A stretch of 64,000 nucleotides of DNA from Hippophae tibetana (Eukaryota > Streptophyta > Magnoliopsida > Rosales > Elaeagnaceae), in NCBI GenBank assembly GCA_037013495.1, contig CM072806.1, forward strand, positions 2,666,001 through 2,730,000. Reading direction: 5' to 3'. The notes under the pieces are model-generated. The model ran no database searches and had not been told where the DNA came from. It saw nothing but the letters and a program-made list of their open reading frames with translations. The position numbers and the translations under genes are program-made. Shown piece after piece: positions 1 through 12,812 of the stretch. Position 1 is the stretch's first letter. Each line of letters starts with the position of its first letter.

Positions 1-653
1 ATGAGGATGAGTTTCACTAGCTTCAATATGGAGATTATACGTTACAAATGAGATATCTTGAAGAGAAAAACATACACTCAAGAAAAATAGTACTCAAAAA
101 GACCTCATACAAATTGCACAACTCAACAATGATGAAAACCTTAAAACATTCTATTTTTTAGCTCTCTTTTATCTCTTGTAAAATGCCTTCAGTTTTTTCT
201 CACTCTCACACAATGTAATATGGTTTTTAGGGCACAAAATATGCTTATACATGCCCAAAGTGGACAATTATAACAATGCCTATCGAATCCTAGCTTCTTG
301 TCCTAAAAATTGTGTCCTAGTTTGTCATTTATTGTATTTTTTTTGTACTCACTAGGTTGATCAAGCTCTTTCTTGATCGATCAAGCCTTTGAAACTAGGA
401 ACCCAAAATTGAGTATATATTCCTTGATCGTTGCATGCTAGATCGTTGATTGATCGATAGGCACCAATAACTACTCTTCATTCTCCATGCAATATTCTTA
501 GTCTAATCTTTGATACTTGAATTGATTCTCAAGTATCCTCTATGTATTTTCATCACAATATCACATTCATTATTTTCCAAATTAAATTTTACAACTTGAG
601 CTTTTGTTTGGTAGAAATTTTAAAATGTGACCTTTTAATTGTGGCTTATTTAG
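1..653. other. Upstream intron or spacer, no exon recognised
   Basis: No convincing exon is visible here. The stretch is probably intron of the GNAT-BRCT gene that follows, because that gene's first recognisable exon lacks a plausible start codon. It contains several GATCGATC-type short palindromic words between about 355 and 460, which look like transposon-derived sequence. Confidence 0.4.
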
Positions 654-3600
654 ATAAATTGCAAGGACATCTCTCTGATGGTGATGACTTTTCATTTGTA
701 CTTGTTAATCCCAAAGATGTCAGCAATTCTAGCAAATCTTATCTTCAGGTAAACTATTTCTTAAACTGATTGATGCATTTGTTTGTTTGTGTTTTTTGCA
801 TACCAAACATTTATAATTGTTGGTTAAGGTGGAATTATTTGGCTTTTACAGAAAGTACTGAAAATGTACATAAAGGAACTCCCAACAATGAATTATGCTG
901 CAAATACAGGAAAGCAATCAATGTTCCTCGAAAAGTGTGTAATGAATGGGTATATAATGCTCTCTTTTTTCTGTTTTGCATCCACTGTATGGTTATATTT
1001 CTATAATATCTCCTCTGCTCTTATAACACACAATTCAGTGATAAAATTATGCATATGTTGACAACCTACAGCTCGTTTTTGCAGAAAATATTGTACCCTG
1101 CTGTTAATTTCCAATTCTGTTGAAGAGGTAGGAGAGATACTAGCAAAGCGTTCTTTACCTTTTTCTGGCTGACTTATTTTCACCTTGCACATTTCAGAGT
1201 ATTATGCTTTCTTTGCCTAAGAAGAGAAGGAAAAAATAGTGCTTGTTGCTCTTTTTGCAGTGAACTTACATTTTTTTCCCATTAATTAACTAGTACAGGT
1301 TATAGCTGCAATAACTTTTCAAATGGTCCCTGTTGATACACAGTATGCTGAGATTCCTCTAGCTACTGTTAGTTCAATCTGCCAACACAAGGTCTAATTT
1401 TTGTTTGTTTTGTTGATTATTTGGAATTTTAATTTGATCACTTAATTTTTTTGTGCTTCTAATTTTCATAACTGAAGTGACCTGTGTTGGTGTTTGTAGG
1501 GGTATGGTCGCTTGTTATTCATGGAGTTAAGAAAGAGACTTCAGAATGTTGGTGTACGCACAATATTCTGTTGGGGTGACAAGGAATCTGAAGGATTCTG
1601 GCATAAAATGGTAATTCATAATTCTTTTTTCCCATATATACTATTTCTCGTACAATTCACAATTTCCGAAATGTTAAAATTACACAAATTTGTTGTTAAT
1701 TTGTGCCCAAGTCACTTATCATGCCACGTGTTAGAACTTTTTAGATAAATAAACCCACTTTTTCATTTTTAAAAATAATTATACCACTTGTAACAATACA
1801 AATGATTTGGTGGGTGCAAAAATTAGTGCAAATTTGTATTATCATCGTTCCTCTAATTATATACCATTTACTTTTGGTAGGCGAAGATTAAATAGGTAGT
1901 CCTGCCAAAAGATGTATATAATTTCAATAATTTTTCTTTTGCAACGCCATACTTTCTCTCTTGTGAATTAAAACTAGAAAACATAATACAATACTAAGAA
2001 TAAATTGAGTGCATTGCCGTATTTGGATTCGTTACCCTGAAATGTTTATTACTTGCTAGATATTATTTTTTTATGTTTGACCTTTTGTGCAATTTAAAGG
2101 GTTTTGTATCAGTAGCTGAGGTGGATCCTAAGGGCAGAGCACGTAGGCTTCCCATTAGAGCTGACATTCGTAGAGCATTATGCATCCCTGGTGGTTCGAC
2201 CCTCATGGTTTTACATCTTAAGGAAGACATTTCAGTTAATTCTGCAGGTCCCTTAAACTTGGGTCATTCAGTAATGCTTACTGGAAAATCGTCATCATCT
2301 GCCGTTGGAGGAATCCAACCTTTTGGTCCATTTAAAGAGGCTGGAAATACTGTGCACGCTAGAGGTAAAAATTCTCAACTTGAAATATCGATAAACAACC
2401 AACAACTAGGAGAAGACAATAATTTGGATGGCACTTTGAATTTAGTTATGCTGCGAATATTTTCAGTGGTTTTATTATTGGTGAATACATCAAATTGGTG
2501 TTTGATTTCATTTTGCATAATTATGATATTCATGTGTGATTTATAAATAAACATATTCATTTTTATCTCGAGAGTTAACCTTTTAATATTGGATAATTTA
2601 TGCTTCTTATGGCCTTGGATAGTAATGACATGTTGAAGGAACTACTTTTGTATCATATGAATGATGTTCTTCCTGTCTATGTAAGCTAATGTGCAGATAA
2701 AGAATAAAGCCTAAGTAAAAACATATGCTGAAACACTACTTTGATATGGTGTCAATTGACTTTGTAGGATGGTTTAGAACACTATAGACATTAGAGATAA
2801 CGATGACATGGTTTTCTTGTGCATGAGAATGAAATAGGCTATGCAAATCAAACCTTTTTTTGTGGCTTTTCAACTTTAAAGTTCATATGAATGATGGTTC
2901 TTTGAATCCCAAAATGTCAGTTTATGATTTTTATGGACTTTAACATGGTTTTAAGGCTTCAATTAATTGGGCTAAAAAATTTAGACTTCTTAAAAAAATT
3001 GAAGACATCTTGTAAAAATAAAAAGAGACAAGTAATTTAAATAGAATAGAATATAATAAAATAGCTTAAAAATTACAAAGTAGTAGGTTTTGTTAAAGAC
3101 AAAGACCTATATTTGGAGGGGTTGTTAAAAGTAATATTCTACATTTACTAAGTACAAAACTACGATAAAGTTTACAAGGAATGTGGTTGTTTTTATTCAT
3201 TGGGTTAATTTTTTGGGATTGGAGAGTTCATCAGAATTATAGACTTTAATGTATTAACTCTTACAAATCTTTTATACCCAAATCTAAACAATTACGTGGA
3301 TTGTTTTGAATTTATTTCAAAGGTTTGTTTTAGAATCTTATAACCTCTTTTTTATATAAACCAGTTTATTCATCTTTATAAAATTTGAATTTATTAAATT
3401 TATTTGTTAAGAGTATTCCTAATAAAATAGTTGCATTCAATGTACTAATTTTATTGATTTTTAATAGGTTGTGAGGGCCAGGATGAAGATAATGGTAATG
3501 ATGATTCGGGTCTATCTGCTAGAGGAGATTTCAGTCGGTCCACAAACAAGGAATGTTTTGTAACTGCTGATGATGTTGATTTAGAACCCTGTTCTTGTTC

Positions 3601-6600
3601 TGCCCAAGGTTTAGGTGCAAGGAAAAGACACTGGGAAGCTTCGCTATCTTCATTGAAGTCTAAAAAAGTAAAAGGAAGACATCTAGCTGGCTGTCACTCA
3701 AGGCTTAATTGCAGTTTGGTTTCACATAGTGACAGAAATAGTTCTTTTCTTCAAAAGTCTTCCATGGACCCTTTAATCGATAAGTCTTTGGTGGAATTTC
3801 CTTCAAATGTACCTTTGGCTAGTAGTTGCATGGAAAAGAATGGAGAGTTTGGACTGTTAAATATGACAGCAAGAACAGCACTCGGGAAAGAAATTCAGTT
3901 GCAAAGAGACGGTTTTAAGATTATGATGATGGATATTGGTGATGAGACTAAGAAGACACATCTGACAAAGGTATATTCAGCTAGTTTGTTTTACCATAAT
4001 GTCTAAATTCAATATTGCATGGCATTCTACGTTTGCACATATAATTGTTTTGTTTGAAGATTTACCCTTAATTTTACACTTGCTATTTCGATGGCGCAAA
4101 TCTTCCGTGAATAATGCACATGTAGATTAAAAAAATCTCTCCGGTATTTGTATACATGTGAGGACAATGATTGTAATTTTAATTGTTGAACTTTGGTCAT
4201 TTATATAATCAATTTATTTTGAATATATTCCACCGCCCCCCCTCGCCCCAAAAAGAAGAATTTTTTTTAGTACCCCTCTCTTTAGATTCATGCAAAGGGA
4301 ATCCTCCTTAAAACTATATAAAAATGAGGGCACTTTTGGTTGTATTTGGTTTGCATATTTGATCATTTGCCAATATATTCCATTATGCATGCAAGCATGT
4401 TTTCTAATATTTCATATGATAATATTTGATTGTTGATTTATTGTAATTATGTCTACTTTGTCTCCAATATCATTGATAATTTTTTTTTGAAGGCCATTCC
4501 ATATCTGTGATATTTGCAACTGGATGTTTATACTTGGAAATAATTCTTCCTATTTCTTCGTGTGCTCTTCATTTGATCTAGCTTATGGAGTAGTATCTAT
4601 TTCACTGTAGGTAATTGAGGACCTTGGTGGTACTGTAGCCTATGATGGAAGTGCAAGTACACATGTTATAACAGGAAAAGTTCGAAAGACTCTCAATTTC
4701 TGCGCTGCTCTTTGTTCCGGGTTAGTGGTTAGGCCTTGATAAATCCTGGTTGAACTTGTGCCCTGTTGAGTGTGTTTTTGCGTATACGTTTTGCTTTCAC
4801 TCTTATCATTTCATACTTGATTGTTTTTTAACTATTTTTTTTTCTTTTCAAATTGTTCAGGGCTTGGATAGTCTCCCCTTCTTGGTTAAAAGAAAGCTTT
4901 CGCTTGGGTAGATTTGTGGGTGAGCATGATTATTTTAAATTTGGTAGTGTTCACAAATTGTTTTACCATTTTCAAGCATTTCTGTGATTGCCTCTCTCAT
5001 CATGATTTATAGATGAACTGCCGCACATATTGAACGACCAAGACTACGTGATGAGGTATAGAGCTGAGTTAAGGGCTGCAGTTCTTAGAGCAAAAGCTAG
5101 TCCCGGAGCTTTACTTAAAGGGTATGACGTATGCATGGATACTCATGTTCAACCACCTTCCAGGACCTTATCTGCCGTTGTCAGGTCTGCTGGTGGCAAT
5201 GTAAGTTCACTCTCGCTGAGCTTTGAATTGATTAAGCATGCTCTTGATTGTGGCGCGGATTTCATTTCTTTCTGTATAATTATAAAATTGTGACGTGAAT
5301 GAATTATTAAGGGATAAAATAAAGTCAATAAAGTGAGGACATACTGGTTTCTCTTGATTAAGTTGATGCGATGGTAAACCAATTAACATGGTTAGAGAAC
5401 ATTAAGAGGTAAAAAGGTCGGATAACACCTAAATCTTAATCATTAAATTGTAAATATTTTATAAATCAAATAATGTTAGTGGAACCATAAAACATTGATG
5501 TGTAGGAATTATGATTATTGTTTAATTTTCGTTTTCATTGTATACATATAGTTCAACTCTTGTATAGAAAAACAGAACAGAAATAATATGAAATATACAT
5601 GATACATGATAATTATCAGAGAATATTTTGACATGGTATCAGAGTAGGTTATTTGTGACTAATGAAACTACCTTCTTATTTCTGATGGAACTACCATTTT
5701 TTGATTTCTGGTTTGCTGATTTTTGATTTTTGATTTCTTGTTTGGCTGCTTATTGTAGCTGCTGTTTTCGTTTTTTGCTGAGTTCTGATCTCTGGTTTAT
5801 ATTTGTCTCGAAGCTGTTTTTGGTTTCTGATTTCTTATTTCTGAAACCGATTAGTTACAATACTTGAAAAAAAATAACATCAAGTAAAACAACAACATCA
5901 TTACAAAGAACATTGTTGCAAGGCGTAACAACAGAACCTGAGGGGATAGGTAGACAGTGCAGCCTTACCAGTACTGCGACCATCTAGTATTCAGAGTCAC
6001 CATTTTTGCTCAATGTCAGTTCCGCCGTCGCAACCTCAATAGAACCCTTCAGGGAGCCATACTTACCTAGTTGCTCGTTCGAACCACTCGTGAAGCTGTC
6101 GCAGTTGGCCAACGTCGCTTACTCGTTGGGGCTGGTGCAATCTCTCTACATACCAGTCTAGCAGCCATCGTGGAGAAACTTGGAATGAAGAAAAAGAAGA
6201 GTGTCGCTTCACAGAGATGGAGGACTAGGTAGAGGGCTGACTCTGGCTGGATGCTTGTAGTCGGTTAGGGTTCTTCCCTTAGAAGAAGAGAGGCGCTGCA
6301 GAAGGCAGGGTGAAGAAGACGTTGCAGATGGTAGCGTGTAGGAATCGCAGTGGGCTGCACGAATGGAGAGGAAAATGTGATTTAGGGTTACGAAAAGGGC
6401 TGTGAATTGTAAAAAAAAACAAACTGGGATATATTAATGTGGATTTTCTTCAACCTTCTGAAATCGACCCTTCATTCAGGAGATGGCTCACTGAAAATGC
6501 CATTGTTAAAGGATGGTTGATCAATTCGATGGACCACTCCTTGATTGCAAATTTTATTTGATTCCCAACTGCGAAACAAGTTTGGGATTTTGCTGCTACC

Positions 6601-9600
6601 ACCTACTATGATGGGACAGACACGTCTCAAGTGTATGATCTTCGCCGTCGAGTTACTTGTATGAAGTAGTCGGGTGGATCCATTGAAATATACTACAACG
6701 ACCTTCAAGGGTTGTGGTGAGAAATAGATTTTCGTCGTCCTAATACAATGGAGTGTGCGAATGACATAAAAATACAACTCCATCGTACATGAAGATCGAG
6801 TGTATACCTTCCTTGATGGACTTGATGACAGACTCGACAAAACTCAAAGTGATGTGCTTCAAATCAAACCATTCCCTACGGTGGAATAAGCCTATGGATT
6901 CATACGTAGGGAAGAAGTCCGACAGACCGTGATAATCACGGGTATAGATATGACACCCGGAGCAGTTATGACTTTTAAAGGGGTCAAATGACACCTTAAT
7001 CTGATGCCACTAAAAATAGGAACCTCTTTGGGTAGCAAGAAATCTACTGGAAATCCACCATCTCTTGACATGAAATGTGGCCATTGTGGAAACTCTAAAC
7101 ACATCCGTGAAAACTGCTTCAAACTCCATGGGTATCCAGAAAGGTGGAATGATCTTCAATCACGGAAGAAACGAAACACCACTGGGCGAGCCGCTGTGGC
7201 TACCAATAATGCCTCACTATCCCTTACTCCTCAGGCTGAATTTTCCCAGGATCCAGGTATTTCAAGTAAAGCATTTCACATCACTACTCGTAGTGATAAT
7301 GAGGATTGGATTCTGGACTCTGGAGCTACAGATCACATGACATTTGACCCAAAAGATCTCTCCAATACAACCCAGCCAAGACGGAGTCGTGTTGCCAATG
7401 CTAATGGAGTCACTTATCCAGTTACAGGAGCTGGAACAGTGACCTTATCTCCTTCATTATCATTATCTAATACTTTACTTGTGCCCTCTCTTTCAAATCG
7501 ACTTATGTTTGTAAGTCAGGTCACTTCAAATCTTAACTGTGTAGTATTGATGTATTCTACTTTTTGCCTTCTATAGGATATTCTCACCAAAGAGATCATT
7601 GGGCGTGGTACTAGGAGAGGAGGGCTATATTATGTGGATGACCTCAGTTCAGGAAGAGCCAATCACATGCAACACACTGTTGGTAACAAGGAACGACAGA
7701 TTTGACTATGTCATTGTAGATTTGGGCATCCATCATTCGGGTATTTAAAACACCTACTCTCCAGTTTATTTTCAAATATCACATATTCGGATTTCAAATG
7801 TGATACTTGTATCCTAGCAAAAAGTCATAAGACGTCTTATCCTATGAGCATGAATAAAAATATAACTCCTTTTGCTTTGGTACATTCTGATGTTTGGGGA
7901 CCTTCCCCGATTATTACGTCATCGGGTCATCGTTGGTTTGTTATTTTTGTTGATGATTGTACACGAATGACATGACTTTACCTTCTTAAACATAAAGATG
8001 AAGTATTTTCTACATTTCAGCTGTTTCACACCATGGTTCAGACACAATTTTCTGAAAAAATTAAGATACTTAGGTCTAATAATAGAGTGGAGTATGTTAA
8101 TCAACAATTTTGGACATACTTGGACAACCATTGTATTCTCCATGAAACCTCGTGTTCACAAACCCTACAACAGAATGAGACTGTAGAGAGGAAGAATCGA
8201 CATATTTTAGAAACGGCTCATACCTTACTAATCGGTGCACATATGCCTAATAGATATTGGAATGATGCTTTTACTACAACTGTGTATCTACTGAATCGTA
8301 TGCCCACAAAAACCTTACAATTTCAGACTTCATTAAAGGTGCTATCTGATCATGTTTCCTTGCCTACTATTTTGATGCTTCCGCCTCGAATTTTTGGATG
8401 TGTTGCTTTTGTCCACCTCCATAAAAATCAACGAACTAAGTTGGATCCATGTGTTGTCCGATGTGTATTCTTAGGATATGGCGTACAAAAAAAGGGTTAT
8501 TGATGCTATGATCCAATTACTAAAAGAACCTATATTACCATAGATGTCACTTTCCTCGAATCAGAATGTTTTTTCCCATCATCAGTATCCAATTACACTC
8601 TTCAGGAGGAGAGTTATAGTGAAGAACGAAATTGACTTGATGTTCAAATATTAGACACTAGTCCAACATACTCGGATTGTGCCAATAATATGGAGGAGCC
8701 AGTATATAGACCCGAGCTCAAACTTCCAAGAACTAAAGCTTAAGTAGTAATTGAATCTCCAGAAGATGAACTGGTTGATGTACCCCTTCATTCTCTAGTA
8801 CCCAATGATCCTCCTGTTGAGAATACTCCTGAGTCAAGCTATCCTATCACACCTTTACAAACTAATACTATAGATACATCTGTTGGTTATGTTTTGCCTT
8901 TCAAACACAATCGAGACAAACCTCCAAATCGATACTCCCTAGAAAGAGAAGAACGACAATCTAAGTATCCAATAGCAAATTATGTATCTACTCAAAGGTT
9001 ATCAGAACCTATCAGTACATTTGTGCAAACACTCTCCTCGTGTCAAATTCCAAGTAGCATTGAAGAAGCCTTATCTGATCCAAAATGGGCTCAAGCTATA
9101 AAAGAGGAATTTGAGGCATTGTAGAAGAATAACACGTGGGTGTTAAGTGAGTTGCCTCAAGGGAGGAAGATGGTAGGATGCAATTGGATTTTCTCCATTA
9201 AGTATAAAACAGATGGGTTAGTTGATCGATACAAGGCGAGGCTTGTAGCAAAAGGATATACACAGAAACACGAGATAGATTATCAAGAAACCTTTTCACC
9301 TGTGGCTAAACTAAAAACCGTTAGAATCTTGTTATCTCTTGCGGCAAATTTAGATTGGCCATTGCACCAACTTGACGTAAAAAATGCCTTCCTTCATGGT
9401 GATCTTGAAGAAGAGATTTACATAGATATTCCACCAGGATATACTGTTATATCAGGAAAAGAAACTGCATGCAGATTACAACGAGCATTGTATGGACTAA
9501 AACAATCAGCTTGAGTATGGTTTGGTAGGTTGAGTTTAGCAATGAAGAAATATGGGTTCCAACAAAGCAACTCTGATCATACTCTTTTCCTAAAACATCG

Positions 9601-11207
9601 ATTAGGGAAGATAACAACCCTTATAGTCTATGTAGATGACATGATCATTACAAGGGATGATAAAGAAGAAATCTCTAAGCTTCAAGAACAACTGTCAAAT
9701 GAGTTTGAAATGAAGAATTTGGGAGGGCTTAAATACTTCTTAGGTATTGAGGTAACAAGATCAAAACAAGGCATATGTCTTTCACAAAGGAAATATACTT
9801 TGGACTTACTGGCAGAGGCAGGACTACTAGATTGTAAACCTGTCGATATTCCAATGGTTCAAAATCATAAACTCGGAGAATATGCGGACCAAGAAACAGC
9901 AGATAAACAGAGATATCAACGGTTAGTAGGTAAACTCATATATTTATCTCATACTCGACCTGATATTGCTTATGCTGTGAGTGTCGTGAGTCAGGACCTA
10001 TTGGCAGTCATGCGAATACTTCGTTATTTAAAATCGTCCTCTGGGAAAGGACTTATGTTTTCAAAGAATGATCAATTGAAAGTCCTTGGATATACAGATT
10101 TAGATTGGGTAGGGAATATGAAGGATAGGAAATCTACTGTTGGGTACTTTACTTTTGTGGGGGGCAATCTTTTTACATGGATGAGCAAGAAGCAAAAGGT
10201 AGTTGCCTTATCTAATGCTGAAGCTGAATTTCAAGAATGATCAAGGGAATATGTGAGCTCCTGTGGTTGAAATAACTTCTAATTGAGATTGGTGTTACTC
10301 CTAACTCTAAAATGAACTTATTTTGTGATAACAAAGCACCCATTGCCATCTCTCACAATCCAGTTCAACATGATCGCACGAAGCACGTTGAAGTGGATCG
10401 AAACTTCATCAAAGAAAAGATTATTAAGCTTCCATTTGTTAAATCAGAAGATCAATTGACTGATATACTCATAAAATCTGTGTCTTTAAGGAATTTTTAC
10501 AACTCACTTGACAAGTTGGACATAAGAGATATATATGCAGCAACTTGAGGGAGAGTGTTAGTGTGTGTTGTGGTACATGCTCCAACAGTGGCATACACCA
10601 ATGATCAGTGGAGCAAAACATGGAGCAAACAATAATGTTAGTGGACCCATAAAACATGGATGTGCATTAATTATGATTATTGTTTAATTTTCGTTTTTAT
10701 TATATAAATATAGTTCAACTCTTGTAAAGAAAAACAGAACAGAAATAATATGAACTATACATGATATATGATAATTATCAGAGAATATTTTTACAAAAAT
10801 TACAACCACTAAAATGAAATGTAATTAACTTGATTACACTTAATTTTTTTATTTTCTTCAAATGTAATTCCCGTGGTTTTATTTACATTTTTTATTTTCT
10901 TTGCCTTTCATGTTAACCCCTTCCATTTTGTCTTGGACTTACATTTTTATCATATATATATTCATTTCCAAGTTAGTTATTTCTTTATTCCCTAACTATG
11001 TATGGTCTTAAATTTCAGATAATTGATGGGTTGAAGAAAGTAAACGAACCTTCCAAAACTATATTTGTGGCATGCGAAGAAGACATGGACCAAGTGCTGT
11101 TAGCTGTAAAGAAAGGGGTTTGGACTTACAGCAGTGACTGGCTTATGAATTGTGTAATGAGACAAGAACTCGACTTGGAGGCCCCTCAGTTTGCAGAGTC
11201 TCTCTAA
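654..11207 (+). CDS. GNAT acetyltransferase with C-terminal tandem BRCT domains (5' partial)
   Basis: Exons that join in phase are 654 (or 666)-748, 852-949, 1085-1127, 1299-1391, 1500-1610, 2100-2364, 3468-3970, 4611-4720, 4861-4919, 5013-5200 and 11019-11207 (TAA). The acetyltransferase fold spans exons 2-6. Its acetyl-CoA loop QHKGYGRLLF fits the Q-x-x-G-x-G GNAT motif A, and GFWHKMGF is typical of the end of a GNAT domain. Exon 7 is low-complexity and basic (KSKKVKGRH), perhaps a linker with a nuclear signal. Exons 8-9 encode a BRCT repeat ([25 protein letters not shown]). Exons 10-11 encode a second one ([22 protein letters not shown]). Tandem BRCTs usually bind phosphopeptides in DNA-damage signalling, so a nuclear or chromatin acetyltransferase role is inferred. 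It resembles a large Arabidopsis N-acetyltransferase (At2g41450, from memory). The N-terminal exons lie outside the window, or in 1-653 unrecognised. A copia element fills intron 10, but coding continuity is intact. Confidence 0.88.
5470..5633 (+). repeat. 5' LTR remnant, truncated at its start
   Basis: It matches the 3' LTR from about 10631 to 10795 and ends in CA directly before the primer binding site. The first ~75 bases of the 3' LTR have no counterpart here, so the 5' end was deleted. Confidence 0.88.
5634..5644 (+). other. Primer binding site (initiator tRNA-Met)
   Basis: TGGTATCAGAG directly follows the LTR terminal CA. It is the standard plant copia primer site complementary to the 3' end of initiator tRNA-Met. 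Confidence 0.92.
6438..7200 (+). pseudogene. copia gag remnant
   Basis: The conceptual translation contains the retrotransposon gag core ([16 protein letters not shown], then [18 protein letters not shown]) with several in-frame stops. A CCHC zinc knuckle follows in an open stretch ([19 protein letters not shown], from about 7076). The capsid part is disrupted, so no full Gag protein can be made. Confidence 0.88.
7270..10548 (+). pseudogene. copia pol remnant (protease, integrase, RT, RNase H)
   Basis: The aspartic protease motif is LDSGATDHM (about 7315-7341). Integrase follows with a degraded zinc-binding region, the catalytic HSDVWGP stretch (about 7886), a core RSNN in place of the usual RSDN (the second catalytic Asp is lost, about 8070), and the Glu-containing [11 protein letters not shown] (about 8170). 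Reverse transcriptase runs from about 9060 to 9900 with VYVDDMI near 9627. RNase H follows and ends at 10548. Stops interrupt the frame near 7574, 7705, 7974, 8501, 8741, 9122 and 9512, and a one-base frameshift lies near 10235. A short in-frame deletion follows the SVVSQ stretch near 9990. Confidence 0.92.
10545..10795 (+). repeat. Polypurine tract and full-length 3' LTR
   Basis: TTGAGGGAGAG (10545-10555) is the polypurine tract. The LTR then starts with TGTTAG at 10556 and ends with TTACA at 10795, about 240 bp. It is the only complete LTR of this element. Confidence 0.88.
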
Positions 11208-11516
11208 GAAGACAATATATGGACTTAGGTCAACCATTTTGGTCAATGAATCTCAGGTTTGGATTTTTATCATATGAGATGGTGACGTACTTTTAGTTTT
11301 ATGTTTATTAAGTGCTAGAGCATGTACAAAGTTGTGTTTCCATGGACTAGTTTTAGAGAATTATTTTGTAGAATCATGTACATTGTATTTGCATATTTTG
11401 TTCATCAATTACACCTTTCTCACTTGAAAACTTGTTGATCTTGGTTCAAGTAATGAACCAACCCATATGGACTTTAGTAGTTTTAAGTGTCCTAGCCCAT
11501 ATATATTTAATAAGTT

Positions 11517-11576
11517 TATATCCATGTACAGAGCAATTACCAAAAGTAACCAAAATTAATGAGTTTTTAACTTTTG

Positions 11577-11625
<49 letters not shown>

Positions 11626-11666
11626 ATTGTTGGTAACTTATGTTAATTGCTCTGTACATGGATATA
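11517..11666. repeat. Inverted repeat around an (AT)n microsatellite
   Basis: The arms 11517-11539 and 11644-11666 are perfect 23-bp reverse complements (left arm contains CCATGTACAGAGCAATTA). The centre includes an uninterrupted (AT)n run at 11579-11622, and inner bases (AGTAACC / GGTAACT) also pair. This looks like a small MITE-like or expanded hairpin element. Confidence 0.85.
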
Positions 11667-12398
11667 TACACCCAAATTTCCGTTTAGCAAAATAATTGAA
11701 TAATAAACCTATAAACATATTTATCAAATTATTATATTGATATCATTTGATTATTTTATTTATATTATTAGTAAAAATTATTATTTATATCATTATATTA
11801 GTCTCTAATTAATAGTAACATAAGTTAGTATTAGATTTAAAACAATAATTTATATTATAACTTGTGATGTTATTAGATATAGACTATTAAAATGATATAA
11901 ATGTAATTATTTATGAATAGAGTTGTATAAATTAAATTAAAAATTGTTAGTTGATATAAATAAAACAAATATAATTATTTGATAATATTTTTTGTAATTT
12001 TATCTTAAAATATGTATGTGTAATTCAATTATTAGTTTGGTATTAAGATTCTTTCATATTTTATGTGAAATTATCCCTTAATTTAAAAGTAATTAATATA
12101 CTGTTTACTAATTTTATTGGTTTTTGCTTTAGAAGTATAATACTTTTTTTTATCAATATATAATATTTTGATTCTTAAACTTTTCTTTTAATTATGTTTT
12201 TTTAATTTAACAATTTAAATTTAAATTTAAAAATAATGAATTAAATATGTTAAATAATAAAAAAATAAGTTTATAATTTAATATAATGTTTAAATATGAT
12301 TTGAAAATTGAGTTATTAAAATATAAAATTTAATAAATTTTAAGAATTAATAATGCAATTTAATTTTAAAAAGAGAATAATATATGTAAATTAGAATT

Positions 12399-12812
12399 CA
12401 TAATTTACATGAAAGTGTTTATAAATAATATAAATATTTGTATAATATATAAATAATAAAAATCATCAAATTTTAAAAAATTAATTGAAAAATATAAGTT
12501 TTATATTATTTATTAATATTACATTAATATAATTTTTAATTAATATGAATATTTACTGTTGTTATTTAAGTCCTACAATTATATTTCAAGGTGAGAGAGA
12601 CATAATTTACACGATTAAAACGAAAGTGTTTATAAATAATATAAATATTTGTATAATATATAAATAATAAAAATCATTAAATTTTAAAAAATTAATTCAA
12701 AAATATAATTTTTATATTATTTATTAACATTATATTAATATAATTTTTAATTAATATGAATATTTACTGTTGTTATTTAAGTACTATAATTATATTTCAA
12801 GGTGAGAGAGAA
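12399..12812 (+). repeat. Tandem duplication, two ~205-bp units
   Basis: The unit 12399-12600 recurs at 12601-12812 with a 211-base offset through most of its length and only scattered differences. A 9-base insertion lies near the start of the second copy. Each unit ends in GGTGAGAGAGA, which runs into a GA-rich patch after the second unit. Confidence 0.88.

Larger units (their letters stand above)
5470..10795 (+). mobile_element. Ty1/copia LTR retrotransposon, decayed, in intron 10 of the GNAT-BRCT gene
   Basis: The order is 5' LTR remnant, initiator-Met primer site, leader, gag, protease, integrase, reverse transcriptase, RNase H, polypurine tract and 3' LTR, which is the copia order (integrase before RT). 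It lies in the same orientation as the host gene. The leader (5645-6437) has no clear ORF. The coding part carries many in-frame stops and at least one frameshift, so the copy cannot be autonomous. By eye the two LTRs differ at about 12 of 165 aligned positions, so the insertion is old. No exact target duplication is found, which fits the loss of the 5' end. Confidence 0.93.
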
